Source: Polaribacter sp. ALD11
Lineage (GTDB): Bacteria > Bacteroidota > Bacteroidia > Flavobacteriales > Flavobacteriaceae
DNA length: 64,000 nt
Assembly: GCF_002831685.1 (NCBI RefSeq)
Contig: NZ_CP025119.1
Location: 965,001 to 1,029,000 of the forward strand
Direction of reading: 5' to 3'
The translations under genes and the position numbers were made by a program. Positions 8,787 through 18,523 of the stretch are shown here, piece by piece. Position 1 is the stretch's first letter. Every line of letters starts with the position of its first letter. The notes below the pieces were generated by a model. The model ran no database searches, was not told where the DNA came from, and worked only from the letters and a program-made list of their open reading frames with translations.

Positions 8787-9581
8787 TTATAAATTTCTAG
8801 CTAAAATTATAGTAGATGTAATTAATGTAAAAACAGAAACAATGGTAGACAAGCTTTGCAATCCTGTTTTACCAGTTCCCCAAGATTTTTCTTGTAAAGG
8901 TTTTATATTTATAATATCGTTAGGTTTTATGTAGAAAACGTCTGAGTTTAAAACATTAACATCTGTTAAATCAACTATAAATTTTTCTGTCCCATTTATT
9001 GAACGTCTAACAATTTCTACCGATTGTCTATTTCCAACATCAGTAATGTCTCCAGAATTAGCAACAGCATCTATTATAGAAACTCTATTTTGATAAATAA
9101 TATTAGTTCCAGGTTGATTAATTTCTCCTATAATAGTATATCTAATTCCTGATAATTTCACAGAAACAAATAGGCTCTCGTCATTTTTAATGTATTCGTC
9201 TCTAAGTTTATTTTCTATTTTTTTTCTAACTTCAATTTCTGTGTATCCTAAAACATTAATTTCACCTAAAGTTGGCACTCTAATATTACCATAATTATCA
9301 ACACTATAATCAGAAAAATAACCTTGATTATTACCTAAGTTACCAACATTACTTACATTATCATTTAAAACTCCTTTCTGAAAAACAGCTACAATATCAA
9401 GGTTTTTAGAAGATATTGTAATATTTAAAATATCATCTATTTGCAATTTGTAAGGAGTCTTGTTAATTCTTTTTATTTCTGAACTTGAAATTGGTTTTCC
9501 CTGAAGGTATGTTAATTCTTTATTAGAAACACAAGAACTAAAAGAAGTAATTAATAGGATTAAAACTAGGTATTTTTTCAT
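8787..9581 (-). CDS. wza: Wza-like outer-membrane polysaccharide export lipoprotein
   Basis: A 264-residue lipoprotein starting at the ATG ending at 9581, which gives a clean signal (MKKYLVLILLITSFSSC, lipid-modified Cys17). An upstream ATG would add nine residues before the signal and is not favoured. The body has a polysaccharide export domain (YKLQIDDILNITISS, GEINVLGYTEIEVRKKIE) and an SLBB segment (TIIGEINQPGTNII). It ends in a hydrophobic helix (about 245-264) typical of the membrane-spanning helix of Bacteroidota Wza. It forms the outer-membrane pore working with Wzc, and both genes form one operon read from the -7 element at 9606-9613. Confidence 0.88.
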   Translation of the reverse strand: MKKYLVLILLITSFSSCVSNKELTYLQGKPISSSEIKRINKTPYKLQIDDILNITISSKNLDIVAVFQKGVLNDNVSNVGNLGNNQGYFSDYSVDNYGNIRVPTLGEINVLGYTEIEVRKKIENKLRDEYIKNDESLFVSVKLSGIRYTIIGEINQPGTNIIYQNRVSIIDAVANSGDITDVGNRQSVEIVRRSINGTEKFIVDLTDVNVLNSDVFYIKPNDIINIKPLQEKSWGTGKTGLQSLSTIVSVFTLITSTIILARNL

Positions 9582-9605
9582 TTTGAATTTTAAGAACAAT
9601 AACAA

Positions 9606-9613
9606 CAAATATA
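9606..9613 (-). promoter_or_regulatory. -7 promoter element for wza-wzc
   Basis: On the minus strand this reads TATATTTG, a full TAnnTTTG match, 24 bases before the preferred wza start. No well-spaced TTG was found. Confidence 0.5.
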
Positions 9614-9670
9614 CTTTTTATAAGTGTAAAGCTATAATTTTATTTTATTTTCGTTTTTCATTTCTATAAG

Positions 9671-10447
9671 ATGTTATATCAACAAAGAAAATACCTTCAA
9701 TTTTTATCAAAAGCTAGCAATCAACATGGTGTTCACTCGCCTTTTGTTTACCAACTTATTACAAAATGTTTTTATAAAAAAACAAATAAAAGTTTATGGG
9801 AAAATTTCCTAAACGCAAAACAACTCTTACTAGATAATAAAAAAAAGATTAAAGTTACAGATTTTGGAGCTGGATCTAAAGTTTTTAAAGAGAATTACCG
9901 CCAAGTCTCTAAAATAGTTAAAGTTGCAGGAATATCGAATAAAAAAGCAAAATTATTAATTAAAATTGTAAATTATTTTAACCCAAAAAATATTCTAGAA
10001 ATCGGTACTTCATTAGGTTTAGGTACTTCTGCGCTAAAAATAGGAAACACTAAAGCATCTATAATAACCTTAGAAGGTTGCCCAGAAACAAGTAAAGTTG
10101 CACAAGAATTATTTGATAAAATAAATTTTAATACGATTGAAATTATAACTGGAGATTTTTCTAAAACACTTTCAGAAGTTACCCAAAAACAACAATTCGA
10201 TTGTATTTACTTCGATGGAAATCACACAAAAAAAGCAACTTTAAGTTATTTTGAAGAATGTTTAAAAACAATTGATAATGATTCGTTTTTTATTTTTGAC
10301 GATATTTATTGGGCTTCAGAAATGCAAGAAGCTTGGTCAATTATAAAAAATCACTCAAAAGTTACAGTAACGGTAGATCTGTTTTACTTCGGAATCGTTT
10401 TCTTTAGAAAAGAACAAGCAAAAGAACATTTTAAGATTAGAGTATAG
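9671..10447 (+). CDS. Class I SAM-dependent methyltransferase (O-methyltransferase-like)
   Basis: A 258-residue protein with the Rossmann methyltransferase core. The SAM-binding motif EIGTSLGLGTS is at about residues 110-120, the acidic ribose-binding position follows at ITLEGCP, and DCIYFDGNHTKKA and FIFDDIYWA mark strands 4 and 5. The DGNH and DD pairs resemble metal-dependent caffeoyl-CoA/catechol O-methyltransferases. The N-terminal 100 residues (QHGVHSPFVYQL) are a conserved extension seen in Bacteroidota homologues. The substrate is unknown. It is divergent from the wza promoter, 89 bases apart, so a role in surface polysaccharide modification is possible but not shown. Confidence 0.75.
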   Translation: MLYQQRKYLQFLSKASNQHGVHSPFVYQLITKCFYKKTNKSLWENFLNAKQLLLDNKKKIKVTDFGAGSKVFKENYRQVSKIVKVAGISNKKAKLLIKIVNYFNPKNILEIGTSLGLGTSALKIGNTKASIITLEGCPETSKVAQELFDKINFNTIEIITGDFSKTLSEVTQKQQFDCIYFDGNHTKKATLSYFEECLKTIDNDSFFIFDDIYWASEMQEAWSIIKNHSKVTVTVDLFYFGIVFFRKEQAKEHFKIRV

Positions 10448-10509
10448 AAAGTATATTTTTTTTACTGTTAAATTATAAAAATGCAAAGCGTTACAACCTT
10501 TAAACTTTG

Positions 10510-10517
10510 TAACTTTG
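10510..10517 (+). promoter_or_regulatory. -7 promoter element for the adenosyltransferase gene
   Basis: TAACTTTG matches TAnnTTTG, 30 bases before the ATG at 10548. The -33 TTG is not at the expected spacing. Confidence 0.5.
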
Positions 10518-10547
10518 ATATCTTATAAACTTTAGATCTCATTTTAA

Positions 10548-11120
10548 ATGAAAATATATACAAAAACTGGTGACAAAGGCACTACTGCCCTATTTGGCGG
10601 TACAAGAGTAAAAAAATACAATTTACGGATAGAAAGTTATGGTACTGTTGATGAATTGAATTCATACGTCGGTTTAATAAAAGACCAGGAAATATCAATA
10701 GAAGTAAAAGAATCGCTCTTAAAAATTCAGAATGAATTGTTTACTTTAGGCGCTATGTTAGCAACTCCGCCAGAAAAAGAAACTTTAAAATCTGGAAAAG
10801 AACGTTTAAATATTCCAAAAATTGATGAAAATTCTATTCTTTTCTTAGAAAATGAAATCGATAAAATGGATGCAGAACTTCCTCAAATGACTCACTTCAT
10901 TCTTCCAGGAGGCCACCAAGCAGTGTCATTCTGTCACATTGCAAGATGTGTTTGCAGACGCGCAGAACGCTTATCTGTAGAGTTAAATGACCAAGAAGCC
11001 ATAAATAATGACATCCTAAAATACTTAAACCGCCTTTCTGACTATCTTTTTGTGTTGGCACGAAAATTGTCTAAAGACTTACAAATAGCCGAGTTTAAAT
11101 GGATTCCGGAGAAAAATTAA
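10548..11120 (+). CDS. PduO-type cob(I)alamin adenosyltransferase
   Basis: A 190-residue ATP:corrinoid adenosyltransferase, which makes adenosylcobalamin from reduced cobalamin. The diagnostic N-terminal ATP-binding loop TKTGDKGTTALFGG is at residues 5-18. Other family marks are YGTVDELNSYVG, the FILPGGH segment, and CRRAERLSVEL with LNRLSDYLFVLAR near the end. It matches the PduO family in length and is not the unrelated CobA type. No cobalamin synthesis genes are adjacent. The BtuC-like permease and ATPase at 24769-26765 could supply imported cobalamin, which is inference only. Confidence 0.9.
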   Translation: MKIYTKTGDKGTTALFGGTRVKKYNLRIESYGTVDELNSYVGLIKDQEISIEVKESLLKIQNELFTLGAMLATPPEKETLKSGKERLNIPKIDENSILFLENEIDKMDAELPQMTHFILPGGHQAVSFCHIARCVCRRAERLSVELNDQEAINNDILKYLNRLSDYLFVLARKLSKDLQIAEFKWIPEKN

Positions 11121-11229
11121 TAAGTTCTTTTTTTATCGAGTTGAAGAAATTAAATTTTATTTAAACACCTGATTTTAAGGGTTTAATGAAAAATAATAAT
11201 TACTTCACAATAAATTTCTTAAAAAAGAC

Positions 11230-11259
11230 TTGCATAATTCAGCAAAAAAATTATTTTTG
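11230..11259 (+). promoter_or_regulatory. Complete Bacteroidota-type promoter for the DUF2795 gene
   Basis: TTG at 11230-11232, exactly 19 bases, then TATTTTTG at 11252-11259. This agrees with TTG-N19-TAnnTTTG. The ATG follows 21 bases later. Confidence 0.75.
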
Positions 11260-11280
11260 CACAAAATTAAACAATAAGAA

Positions 11281-11502
11281 ATGTATTGGACATTAGAATT
11301 AGCATCTTATTTAGCAGATGCACCTTGGCCAGCAACCAAAGACGAATTAATAGATTACGCTATTAGAACCGGATCTCCTTTAGAAGTAGTAGAAAACCTA
11401 CAAGATATAGAAGATGAAGGTGATGCGTATGACTCAATTGTAGAGATTTGGCCAGATTATCCAACTGAAGATGATTATCTTTGGAATGAGGATGAATACT
11501 AA
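11281..11502 (+). CDS. DUF2795 family small acidic protein
   Basis: A 73-residue, very acidic protein (MYWTLELASYLADAPWPATKDELIDYAIRT is the start region; the end is rich in Asp/Glu). The DUF2795 pattern, a helix pair around APWPATKDELIDYA followed by PLEVVENLQ, is clear. The function is unknown. The short, acidic, highly conserved nature and its own strong promoter and terminator suggest an abundant cytoplasmic or regulatory partner protein. It sits just upstream of secA but is separated from it by a strong terminator, so co-transcription is unlikely. Confidence 0.8.
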   Translation: MYWTLELASYLADAPWPATKDELIDYAIRTGSPLEVVENLQDIEDEGDAYDSIVEIWPDYPTEDDYLWNEDEY

Positions 11503-11519
11503 ACATAACAATTAAATAT

Positions 11520-11547
11520 AAAAGTCTCTAAAGAGGCTTTTTTTTTG
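11520..11547 (+). terminator. Terminator after the DUF2795 gene
   Basis: Stem AAAGTCTCT / AGAGGCTTT (11521-11529 and 11532-11540, one G-U pair, two-base loop shown), followed by a run of T. Confidence 0.8.
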
Positions 11548-11651
11548 TTTTTATTTTAAAAGAATGAAAACACTTTTTAATGGTTTATAAAAACCTGATA
11601 TACAACCAAATAATATAGCTAACTTTTTTAGCTGACAAAATCATATAAATA

Positions 11652-14600
11652 ATGAGTATTTTAAATTCAGTAATAAAACTTTTTGTAGGTGATAAACAAC
11701 AGAAAGATTTAAAATTTTTACAACCAGTTGTAGAAGATGTAAGAAAATTTGAAGCAGCGTTTTCTAAACTTTCTCATGACGAATTGAGGGCAAAAACGAT
11801 TGAGTTTAAAGAAAGGATAAAGACAGCTACAAAAGAGTTTGATGATAAAATTATCGCACTAGAAGAAGAAGCTGTTAAAGCAAATATAGATAGACAAGAA
11901 GATATTTATGCAGAAATAGATACTTTAAAGGATGAAGCTTACAAAGTTTCTGAAGACACTTTATTACAAATTATGCCAGAGGCTTTTGCTGTTGTAAAAG
12001 AAACTGCAAAGCGTTTTGTAGAAAATAAAGAAATTGAAGTAACTGCAACTGCCTTTGATAGAGAATTGTCTGGAGAAAGAGAACATATTGCTTTAGAAGG
12101 AGACAAAGCTTTTTGGGCAAATTCTTGGGATGCTGCAGGGAAACCTGTTACTTGGGACATGGTGCATTACGATGTTCAATTAATTGGTGGTTCTGTTTTG
12201 CACCAAGGTAAAGTTGCCGAAATGATGACAGGGGAAGGAAAAACCTTAGTTTCTACTTTACCTGTGTATTTAAATGCATTAACAGGAAATGGAGTGCATT
12301 TGGTAACAGTTAATGATTATTTAGCAAAACGTGATAAAGCGTGGATGGGACCAATTTTTGAGTTTCACGGTTTCTCTACAGATTGTATAGATTATCACCA
12401 ACCAAATTCAGACGCTCGTAGAAAAGCATATAATGCAGATATTACTTACGGAACAAATAACGAATTCGGTTTCGATTATTTACGTGATAATATGGCAAGC
12501 TCTAAAGACGATTTAGTACAAAGAACACCAAATTATGCAATTATTGATGAAGTCGATTCTGTTTTAATTGACGATGCAAGAACACCGTTAATTATCTCTG
12601 GTCCTGTTCCTCAAGGAGACAGACACGAGTTTAATGAACTAAAACCTTTGGTAAGTGATATTGTTGGTATTCAAAGTAAATATCTAATTGGTGTTTTAGC
12701 GGAAGCTAAAAAGTTAATTGCAGCTGGAGATACCAAAGAAGGTGGTTTTCAATTGTTAAGAGTTTATAGAGGTTTACCAAAAAATAAAGCTTTAATTAAG
12801 TTTTTATCTCAAGAAGGAAATAAGCAAATTCTTCAGAAGACAGAAAACTACTACATGGCAGACAATAACAAATTAATGCCAGAAGTAGATGAAGCATTGT
12901 GGTTTGTAATTGAAGAGAAAAATAATCAAATTGATTTAACAGATAAAGGGATTGCGCATTTATCAGAAAAAACGGACAATGATAATTTCTTTATTTTACC
13001 AGATATTGGTGTAAAAGTTGGAGAAATTGATAGTTCTAAAACTTCTGCTGAAGATAAAGCAGTTTTAAAAGACGAATTATATAAAGATTTTAGCATTAAA
13101 AGTGAACGTATTCATACCATGAATCAACTTTTAAAAGCATACACTGTTTTTGAAAAAGATGTAGAATATGTAGTGATGGAAAATAAGGTGATGATTGTTG
13201 ATGAACAAACAGGTCGTATTATGGACGGGCGTCGTTATTCAGACGGATTACACCAAGCAATTGAAGCAAAAGAAAATTGTAAAATTGAAGATGCTACGCA
13301 AACTTTTGCAACAGTTACCCTTCAAAATTACTTTAGAATGTACCGCAAACTTTCTGGTATGACAGGAACTGCGATTACAGAAGCTGGTGAATTATGGGAA
13401 ATCTATAAATTAGATGTTGTAGAGATTCCTACAAACAAACCAATTCAAAGAGATGACAAAGAAGATTTAGTATATAAAACTGCGCGTGAAAAATACAATG
13501 CAGTTATAGAAGATATTGTAAAATTAGTTGAGCAAAATCGCCCGGTTTTAGTAGGTACAACTTCTGTAGAAATATCAGAATTATTAGGTAGAATGTTACA
13601 GATGCGTAAGATTCCTCATAATATTTTGAATGCAAAACTACACAAACGTGAAGCAGATGTTGTTGCAGAAGCAGGAAAACCTGGTGTGGTTACCATTGCA
13701 ACAAATATGGCGGGTCGTGGTACCGATATTAAATTAACCGACAAAGTAAAAGAAGTTGGTGGTTTGGCTATTATTGGTACAGAAAGACATGATTCTAGAC
13801 GTGTAGATAGACAATTAAGAGGTCGTGCAGGAAGACAAGGTGATGTTGGGTCAACACAATTTTATGTTGCTTTAGACGACAATTTAATGCGTCTTTTTGG
13901 TTCGGATAGAATTGCAAAAATGATGGATAGAATGGGATTAAAAGAAGGTGAAGTAATTCAGCATTCTATGATTTCTAAATCTATTGAAAGAGCACAAAAG
14001 AAAGTTGAAGAAAATAACTTTGGTATTCGTAAACGTCTATTAGAATATGATGATATTATGAACGCTCAGCGTGAGTTTGTTTATAAAAGAAGACGTAATG
14101 CTTTAGATGGTAAACGTTTGCAAGTAGATATTGCAAATATGATTTATGAAACCTGTGAATCGATTATTAATAGCAATAAAGCTGCAAAAGATTTTCAGAA
14201 TTTTGAATTCGAATTGATCAAGTTTTCTTCAATGACTTCTCCTATTTCTGAAGAAGAATTTAATAAGTTAAATGAAAAAGAAATTGCAGATAAATTATTT
14301 GATATTGTTTCTGAACATTACAAAAATAAAATTGAAAGAAATGCTGTTTTAGCGTTTCCAGTAATTAAAGATGTTTTCGAAAATGAAGGCGATAGATATG
14401 AGAGAATTGTAGTTCCTTTTACAGACGGAAGTAAATCTTTACAAGTGGTTACAAACTTAAAAGAGGCTTATGAAACCGAAGGGAAAAGCTTAGTTAGAGA
14501 TTTTGAAAAAAACATTACGCTAGCAATTATAGATGAAAACTGGAAAGAGCATTTACGTAAAATGGATGAATTGAAACATTCTGTACAAAATGCTTCATAT

Positions 14601-14993
14601 GAACAAAAAGATCCTTTATTAATTTATAAGTTTGAAGCTTTTGAATTGTTTAAGAAAACTGTAGATGAAATTAATAAAGAAGTATTATCTTTCTTATTTA
14701 AAGGAGAATTGCCTACAAAAGATGCAAATCAAATTTCTGAAGCTAGAGATCAAAGAAAAGAACGTTTAAGTACAAGTAAAGCAGATGTTCAAAACTCAAG
14801 TGAGCAAGCCATATCTAATTCTAAACCACAACAAGCTGAACCAGTTGAGACAATTGTAAGAGACCAGCCTAAAGTTGGCAGAAACGAGCGTGTTACTATT
14901 AAAAATGTAATGAGTGGCGAAGAAAAAGAAGTAAAGTTTAAACAAGCTATTCCTTTACTTGAAAAAGGAGAATGGGTTATCGTGAATAACTAA
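11652..14993 (+). CDS. secA: Preprotein translocase ATPase SecA
   Basis: A 1113-residue motor that pushes preproteins through SecYEG. Walker A TGEGKT is at 193-198, the [15 protein letters not shown] motif follows, and [12 protein letters not shown] and [16 protein letters not shown] mark the second nucleotide-binding fold. The length is typical of Bacteroidota SecA, which carries insertions relative to the roughly 900-residue Escherichia coli form. The C-terminus has KVGRNERV where many SecA proteins have a VGRND-plus-cysteine zinc tail. Here no Cys or His zinc ligands follow, and the tail ends [10 protein letters not shown]. It is monocistronic between two terminators. Confidence 0.97.
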   Translation: MSILNSVIKLFVGDKQQKDLKFLQPVVEDVRKFEAAFSKLSHDELRAKTIEFKERIKTATKEFDDKIIALEEEAVKANIDRQEDIYAEIDTLKDEAYKVSEDTLLQIMPEAFAVVKETAKRFVENKEIEVTATAFDRELSGEREHIALEGDKAFWANSWDAAGKPVTWDMVHYDVQLIGGSVLHQGKVAEMMTGEGKTLVSTLPVYLNALTGNGVHLVTVNDYLAKRDKAWMGPIFEFHGFSTDCIDYHQPNSDARRKAYNADITYGTNNEFGFDYLRDNMASSKDDLVQRTPNYAIIDEVDSVLIDDARTPLIISGPVPQGDRHEFNELKPLVSDIVGIQSKYLIGVLAEAKKLIAAGDTKEGGFQLLRVYRGLPKNKALIKFLSQEGNKQILQKTENYYMADNNKLMPEVDEALWFVIEEKNNQIDLTDKGIAHLSEKTDNDNFFILPDIGVKVGEIDSSKTSAEDKAVLKDELYKDFSIKSERIHTMNQLLKAYTVFEKDVEYVVMENKVMIVDEQTGRIMDGRRYSDGLHQAIEAKENCKIEDATQTFATVTLQNYFRMYRKLSGMTGTAITEAGELWEIYKLDVVEIPTNKPIQRDDKEDLVYKTAREKYNAVIEDIVKLVEQNRPVLVGTTSVEISELLGRMLQMRKIPHNILNAKLHKREADVVAEAGKPGVVTIATNMAGRGTDIKLTDKVKEVGGLAIIGTERHDSRRVDRQLRGRAGRQGDVGSTQFYVALDDNLMRLFGSDRIAKMMDRMGLKEGEVIQHSMISKSIERAQKKVEENNFGIRKRLLEYDDIMNAQREFVYKRRRNALDGKRLQVDIANMIYETCESIINSNKAAKDFQNFEFELIKFSSMTSPISEEEFNKLNEKEIADKLFDIVSEHYKNKIERNAVLAFPVIKDVFENEGDRYERIVVPFTDGSKSLQVVTNLKEAYETEGKSLVRDFEKNITLAIIDENWKEHLRKMDELKHSVQNASYEQKDPLLIYKFEAFELFKKTVDEINKEVLSFLFKGELPTKDANQISEARDQRKERLSTSKADVQNSSEQAISNSKPQQAEPVETIVRDQPKVGRNERVTIKNVMSGEEKEVKFKQAIPLLEKGEWVIVNN

Positions 14994-15036
14994 CATACAT
15001 ATTATTTCTGTCTAAGCAGAAATTTATAATAAAATC

Positions 15037-15078
15037 AATCCAGAATTTTCTACATTAGAATCTTCTGGATTTTTTTTT
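15037..15078 (+). terminator. Terminator after secA
   Basis: AATCCAGAA (15037-15045) pairs with TTCTGGATT (15063-15071) and is followed by T residues to 15078. Confidence 0.75.
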
Positions 15079-15100
15079 AAGCATCTTAATAAAGAAAAAA

Positions 15101-15135
15101 AAACCGTTTAGAAATATATTCTAAACGGTTTTTTA
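15101..15135. terminator. Bidirectional terminator between secA and folE
   Basis: Perfect arms AAACCGTTTAGAA (15101-15113) and TTCTAAACGGTTT (15119-15131), A-rich on the left and T-rich on the right. It serves the convergent folE gene and backs up secA. Confidence 0.85.
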
Positions 15136-15156
15136 ATATTTTAAAATTCTAAATTA

Positions 15157-15843
15157 TTAGAATTTCGTGTCCATTTTTAGATATTCTAAAAACTCTCTTT
15201 TTGTTTCTTTATTTTTAAATTTTCCACCAAATTCTGAAGTTACCGTAGAACTTTCTATATCTTTAATTCCGCGAGAATTTACACATAAATGTTTCGCATC
15301 TATAACACAAGCAACATCTTCTGTACCAAGAGCCTCTTGCATAGATTGCACAATTTGCATTGTTAAACGTTCTTGTACTTGTGGTCTTTTAGAAAAGTAC
15401 TCAACAATTCTATTCATTTTAGAAAGCCCGATTACTTTACCATCAGAAATATAAGCAACATGTGCTCTCCCAATAATTGGTAATAAATGATGTTCGCAAG
15501 TAGAATACACCACAATGTTTTTTTCTACCAACATTTCACCATACTTGTAACTATTGTCAAACGTAGATGCTTTTGGCATGTTTTTAGGATTCAACCCCAT
15601 AAACAGTTCGTTTACAAAAGCTTTTGCTACTCTTTTCGGAGTTCCTTGTAAACTGTCATCTGTTAAATCCATTCCTAAAGTAGTTAAAATATCTTTTACA
15701 CTTTCTTGGATTTTTGCTATTTTTTCTTGGTCAGAAATATCAAAAGCATCTGGTCTTATCGGGTTTTCCGCAGAAGTTGCCACATGGTTCTCTCCTATTT
15801 CTTCAATTCTATCGTCATTCATTTTGCTGTCTAATTCAAACAT
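15157..15843 (-). CDS. folE: GTP cyclohydrolase I
   Basis: A 228-residue type I enzyme converting GTP to dihydroneopterin triphosphate for folate and pterin synthesis. The zinc and active-site motif STCEHHLLP has Cys116, His118 and His119, and the second zinc Cys is Cys187 in KHLCVNSRG. GTPKRVAKAF and SKMNRIVEYFSKRPQVQERLT are also diagnostic. The first 35 residues are a poorly conserved acidic extension. ATG 15843 is used, and ATG 15822 is an alternative. The upstream -7 element at 15863-15870 fits transcription as a single gene. Confidence 0.95.
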   Translation of the reverse strand: MFELDSKMNDDRIEEIGENHVATSAENPIRPDAFDISDQEKIAKIQESVKDILTTLGMDLTDDSLQGTPKRVAKAFVNELFMGLNPKNMPKASTFDNSYKYGEMLVEKNIVVYSTCEHHLLPIIGRAHVAYISDGKVIGLSKMNRIVEYFSKRPQVQERLTMQIVQSMQEALGTEDVACVIDAKHLCVNSRGIKDIESSTVTSEFGGKFKNKETKREFLEYLKMDTKF

Positions 15844-15862
15844 TTCATTCTATGTTAAAGTG

Positions 15863-15870
15863 CAAATTTA
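15863..15870 (-). promoter_or_regulatory. -7 promoter element for folE
   Basis: Reads TAAATTTG on the minus strand, 19 bases before the folE ATG. Confidence 0.5.
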
Positions 15871-16043
15871 CGTGTTTGCAACGTATTATATTCGTTTTTT
15901 TATAAATTATAGTTATGCTTCTATAAACTTCTACAAGCCTCCTTCAAGACTTCGGTATATGTTATTTAAATCTCGACAAGCTCTCTGTTACTTTTTTTAT
16001 ATCAATTCATTTAACGTCTGTAAGACAAAGCTTGTAAAAACAA

Positions 16044-17408
16044 CTATTTTAAATTTTCTACTAATTCGGATAAAGAATAATTATTTTGTTCACCAGAAGT
16101 CATATTTTTCAATAAAAAAACATTGTTTTCTACTTCAGAAACTACAAATTCTATTTCTCTTGTAGAAACATATTTCCATTGTCGCTTTTGCGCCTTATTA
16201 CTTTCACCTAAATCAGGATAAAATTCTGATTTAATATTATTTTCTCTTAAAACTTTAACCGCTTTCATTTTTGCAACATCTGTAGCTACATCAAAATTCA
16301 AGAAAATAACTTTCGGTTTAGGCAAATCAACCGCTTTAAACAAACTTAATTCTTCTAGTACTAAATAAATTCTATCCAATCCGAAAGAAACTCCAACTCC
16401 AGAAACATCTTTTAAACCAAAGATACCTGTTAAATCATCGTATCTTCCACCACCTCCAATAGAACCCATTTTTACACCTTCTGGTGCAGCTACTTCAAAA
16501 ATAGCACCTGTGTAGTAGTTTAAACCTCTTGCTAAAGTTACATCTACTTCTAAAGTTGCCGTTTCTAAACCTAATTCTTCAATAGCATTTATTACAAAAC
16601 GCAACTCCTCTACGCCACTTTTTCCTTCTTCGGAAGTTTGCAACATACTTTCTAAGGAAAATAATTTCTCTGTATTAGAACCTGTAAAATCAAACAAAGG
16701 CTGTATTTTTTCGATCGCTTCTTCCGTAATTCCTTTAGACAACATTTCTTTTACAACACCTTCTTTACCTATTTTGTCTAACTTATCTAAAGCAACCGTA
16801 AAATCGATTAACTTATCTTGTGCACCAATAACTTCTGCAATACCAGAAAGTATTTTTCTATTATTTATTTTGATATTTGTTCCCGCTAAACCAAGTTTCG
16901 TAAAAACAGCGTCATACAACTGTACAAATTCTACTTCTTGCCATAAAGATTTACTTCCAACAACATCTGCATCACACTGAAAAAACTCTCTAAAACGTCC
17001 TTTTTGTGGTCTGTCTGCTCTCCAAACAGGTTGTACTTGATATCTTTTAAAAGGGAATGTAATTTCGTTTTGATGTTGCACTACATAACGTGCAAAAGGA
17101 ACTGTTAAGTCATAACGGAGTGCTTTTTCAGATATTTGAGAAGTAACTTTTAAACTGTCTTTTTCAGTTAATAATTTCTCATCTGCTTTTTTAAGAAAAT
17201 CACCAGAATTCAAAATCTTAAAAATTAATCGATCTCCTTCTTCACCATATTTACCCATTAAGGTTGATGAATTTTCGAAACTTGGCGTTTCTATGGGTTG
17301 AAAGCCGAACGTTTCAAAAGCAGTTTTAATCGTGTTTATAATGTATGTACGATTTGCAACTTCTGTTGGCGAAAAATCTCTTGTTCCTTTTGGTATGCTT
17401 GGTTTCAT
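16044..17408 (-). CDS. hisS: Histidyl-tRNA synthetase
   Basis: A 454-residue class II aminoacyl-tRNA synthetase. Motif 1/2 features include PKGTRDFSP at the start, RYDLTVPFARYV and RADRPQKGRFREFFQCD. The histidine-specific loops LARGLNYYTGAIFE and SIGGGGRYDDL are clear, as is the motif 3 region GVSFGLDRI. The C-terminal anticodon-binding domain covers about residues 350-454. The size is normal for the bacterial enzyme. The gene stands alone between folE and the BrkB gene; 200 bases of non-coding sequence follow it before folE's upstream region, and I see no gene there. Confidence 0.96.
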   Translation of the reverse strand: MKPSIPKGTRDFSPTEVANRTYIINTIKTAFETFGFQPIETPSFENSSTLMGKYGEEGDRLIFKILNSGDFLKKADEKLLTEKDSLKVTSQISEKALRYDLTVPFARYVVQHQNEITFPFKRYQVQPVWRADRPQKGRFREFFQCDADVVGSKSLWQEVEFVQLYDAVFTKLGLAGTNIKINNRKILSGIAEVIGAQDKLIDFTVALDKLDKIGKEGVVKEMLSKGITEEAIEKIQPLFDFTGSNTEKLFSLESMLQTSEEGKSGVEELRFVINAIEELGLETATLEVDVTLARGLNYYTGAIFEVAAPEGVKMGSIGGGGRYDDLTGIFGLKDVSGVGVSFGLDRIYLVLEELSLFKAVDLPKPKVIFLNFDVATDVAKMKAVKVLRENNIKSEFYPDLGESNKAQKRQWKYVSTREIEFVVSEVENNVFLLKNMTSGEQNNYSLSELVENLK

Positions 17409-17525
17409 ATAAATTAGTTATCAGTGTTCTTTTTATCAATTATCATTTTAACTACTCATAACTTATTTTCATTGATAAATGATCATTAGTTATTGACAAT
17501 TGAAGCGACAAATATCGTGAAAAAG

Positions 17526-18470
17526 TTATAATTTTTTAGGAGTTCTAAAACTTTTATTTAGCCTTCTTAAAGAGTAAATAGAGGCGTTTAATTCAAAGCC
17601 TAGTAAAAGAATAATTGCATTTAACCATATAAACAACATCAATATTAAAAGTGTACCAATAGAACCATACAACTCGTTATATTTTGCGAATTCATTTACA
17701 TAATAGCCAAATAAATAGAACGTTAAGATTGATAAGATTGTAGTAAAAACAGCTCCTGGAGAAAAGAACCTAGAATGTTTTCCTTCTTTAACACCATAAT
17801 GATACAACATAGAGACAGTAATAAAAATCATCAATAAAAAGATAAAACCACGCACTAACTGAATCCAAATTAAATTTTCTTCTAACCAACCTAAAGAAAC
17901 CATGTCTTTTAAAATCAACTCGAAAAAAATAATTAACGTTACCGTAACTAGTAAAAAAGCGACAATTACGATAGAAACCAACATGGCTATAAAGTAAGCT
18001 CTAAACACATTTCGAACTTCCTTTACATGATATGAATATTCGAAACCACCAAAAATAGCATTTACACCGTTTGTCATTAAAAAAATAGAACCTATAAAAC
18101 CAAAAGAGAGCAAACCACCATACTGATTTTTAATAATATCTACCAAAACAGAATCTACCGCTTCGTAGGTTTTTGGCGGTAGAACATCCGAAATTATAGA
18201 CAATAAACCTTCTTGCGCGCCTTCTATTGGTAAAAAAGGAATTAAGGTTAGTACAAATAATAAAAAAGGAAAAATTGCCATGAAGAAACTGTACGCAATT
18301 CCGCCTGCTCTTGTGGTTAAAGCACCTTCTATAATACCAATAAAGTACATTTCTAAAACGTCATATAAAGACATGCCTTCTAAACCGGGAATTTTAATTT
18401 TCTTTCCAACTTTTACCAAAATATTTACAATTGGTATTTTTTCTAGTTTGTCTTCTATTTCTTTTGTCAT
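17526..18470 (-). CDS. YihY/BrkB family inner-membrane protein
   Basis: A 314-residue integral membrane protein with about six hydrophobic segments and the YihY family signature near the start (GALTTRAGGIAYSFFMAIFPFLLF). The middle carries NGVNAIFGGFEYSYHV and the end NAIILLLGFELNASI, both family typical. The name virulence factor BrkB is historical; YihY proteins are general inner-membrane proteins, sometimes mislabelled RNase BN. The molecular role is unknown. It lies 53 bases downstream of the pentapeptide gene on the same strand, but its own -7 element at 18482-18489 suggests separate expression. Confidence 0.85.
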   Translation of the reverse strand: MTKEIEDKLEKIPIVNILVKVGKKIKIPGLEGMSLYDVLEMYFIGIIEGALTTRAGGIAYSFFMAIFPFLLFVLTLIPFLPIEGAQEGLLSIISDVLPPKTYEAVDSVLVDIIKNQYGGLLSFGFIGSIFLMTNGVNAIFGGFEYSYHVKEVRNVFRAYFIAMLVSIVIVAFLLVTVTLIIFFELILKDMVSLGWLEENLIWIQLVRGFIFLLMIFITVSMLYHYGVKEGKHSRFFSPGAVFTTILSILTFYLFGYYVNEFAKYNELYGSIGTLLILMLFIWLNAIILLLGFELNASIYSLRRLNKSFRTPKKL

Positions 18471-18481
18471 TATACGAGATG

Positions 18482-18489
18482 CAAAGTTA
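18482..18489 (-). promoter_or_regulatory. -7 promoter element for the BrkB gene
   Basis: Minus-strand TAACTTTG, a TAnnTTTG match, 11 bases before the ATG at 18470, so the leader would be very short. Confidence 0.45.
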
Positions 18490-18523
18490 AACGTAGTTTC
18501 TAATTTGCTCTTTTAAGTATTTA

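Noticed and set aside
15554..16165. A 203-codon plus-strand frame over folE and the gap to hisS
   Set aside because: Its first half is antisense to folE, and the second half has no recognisable protein character.
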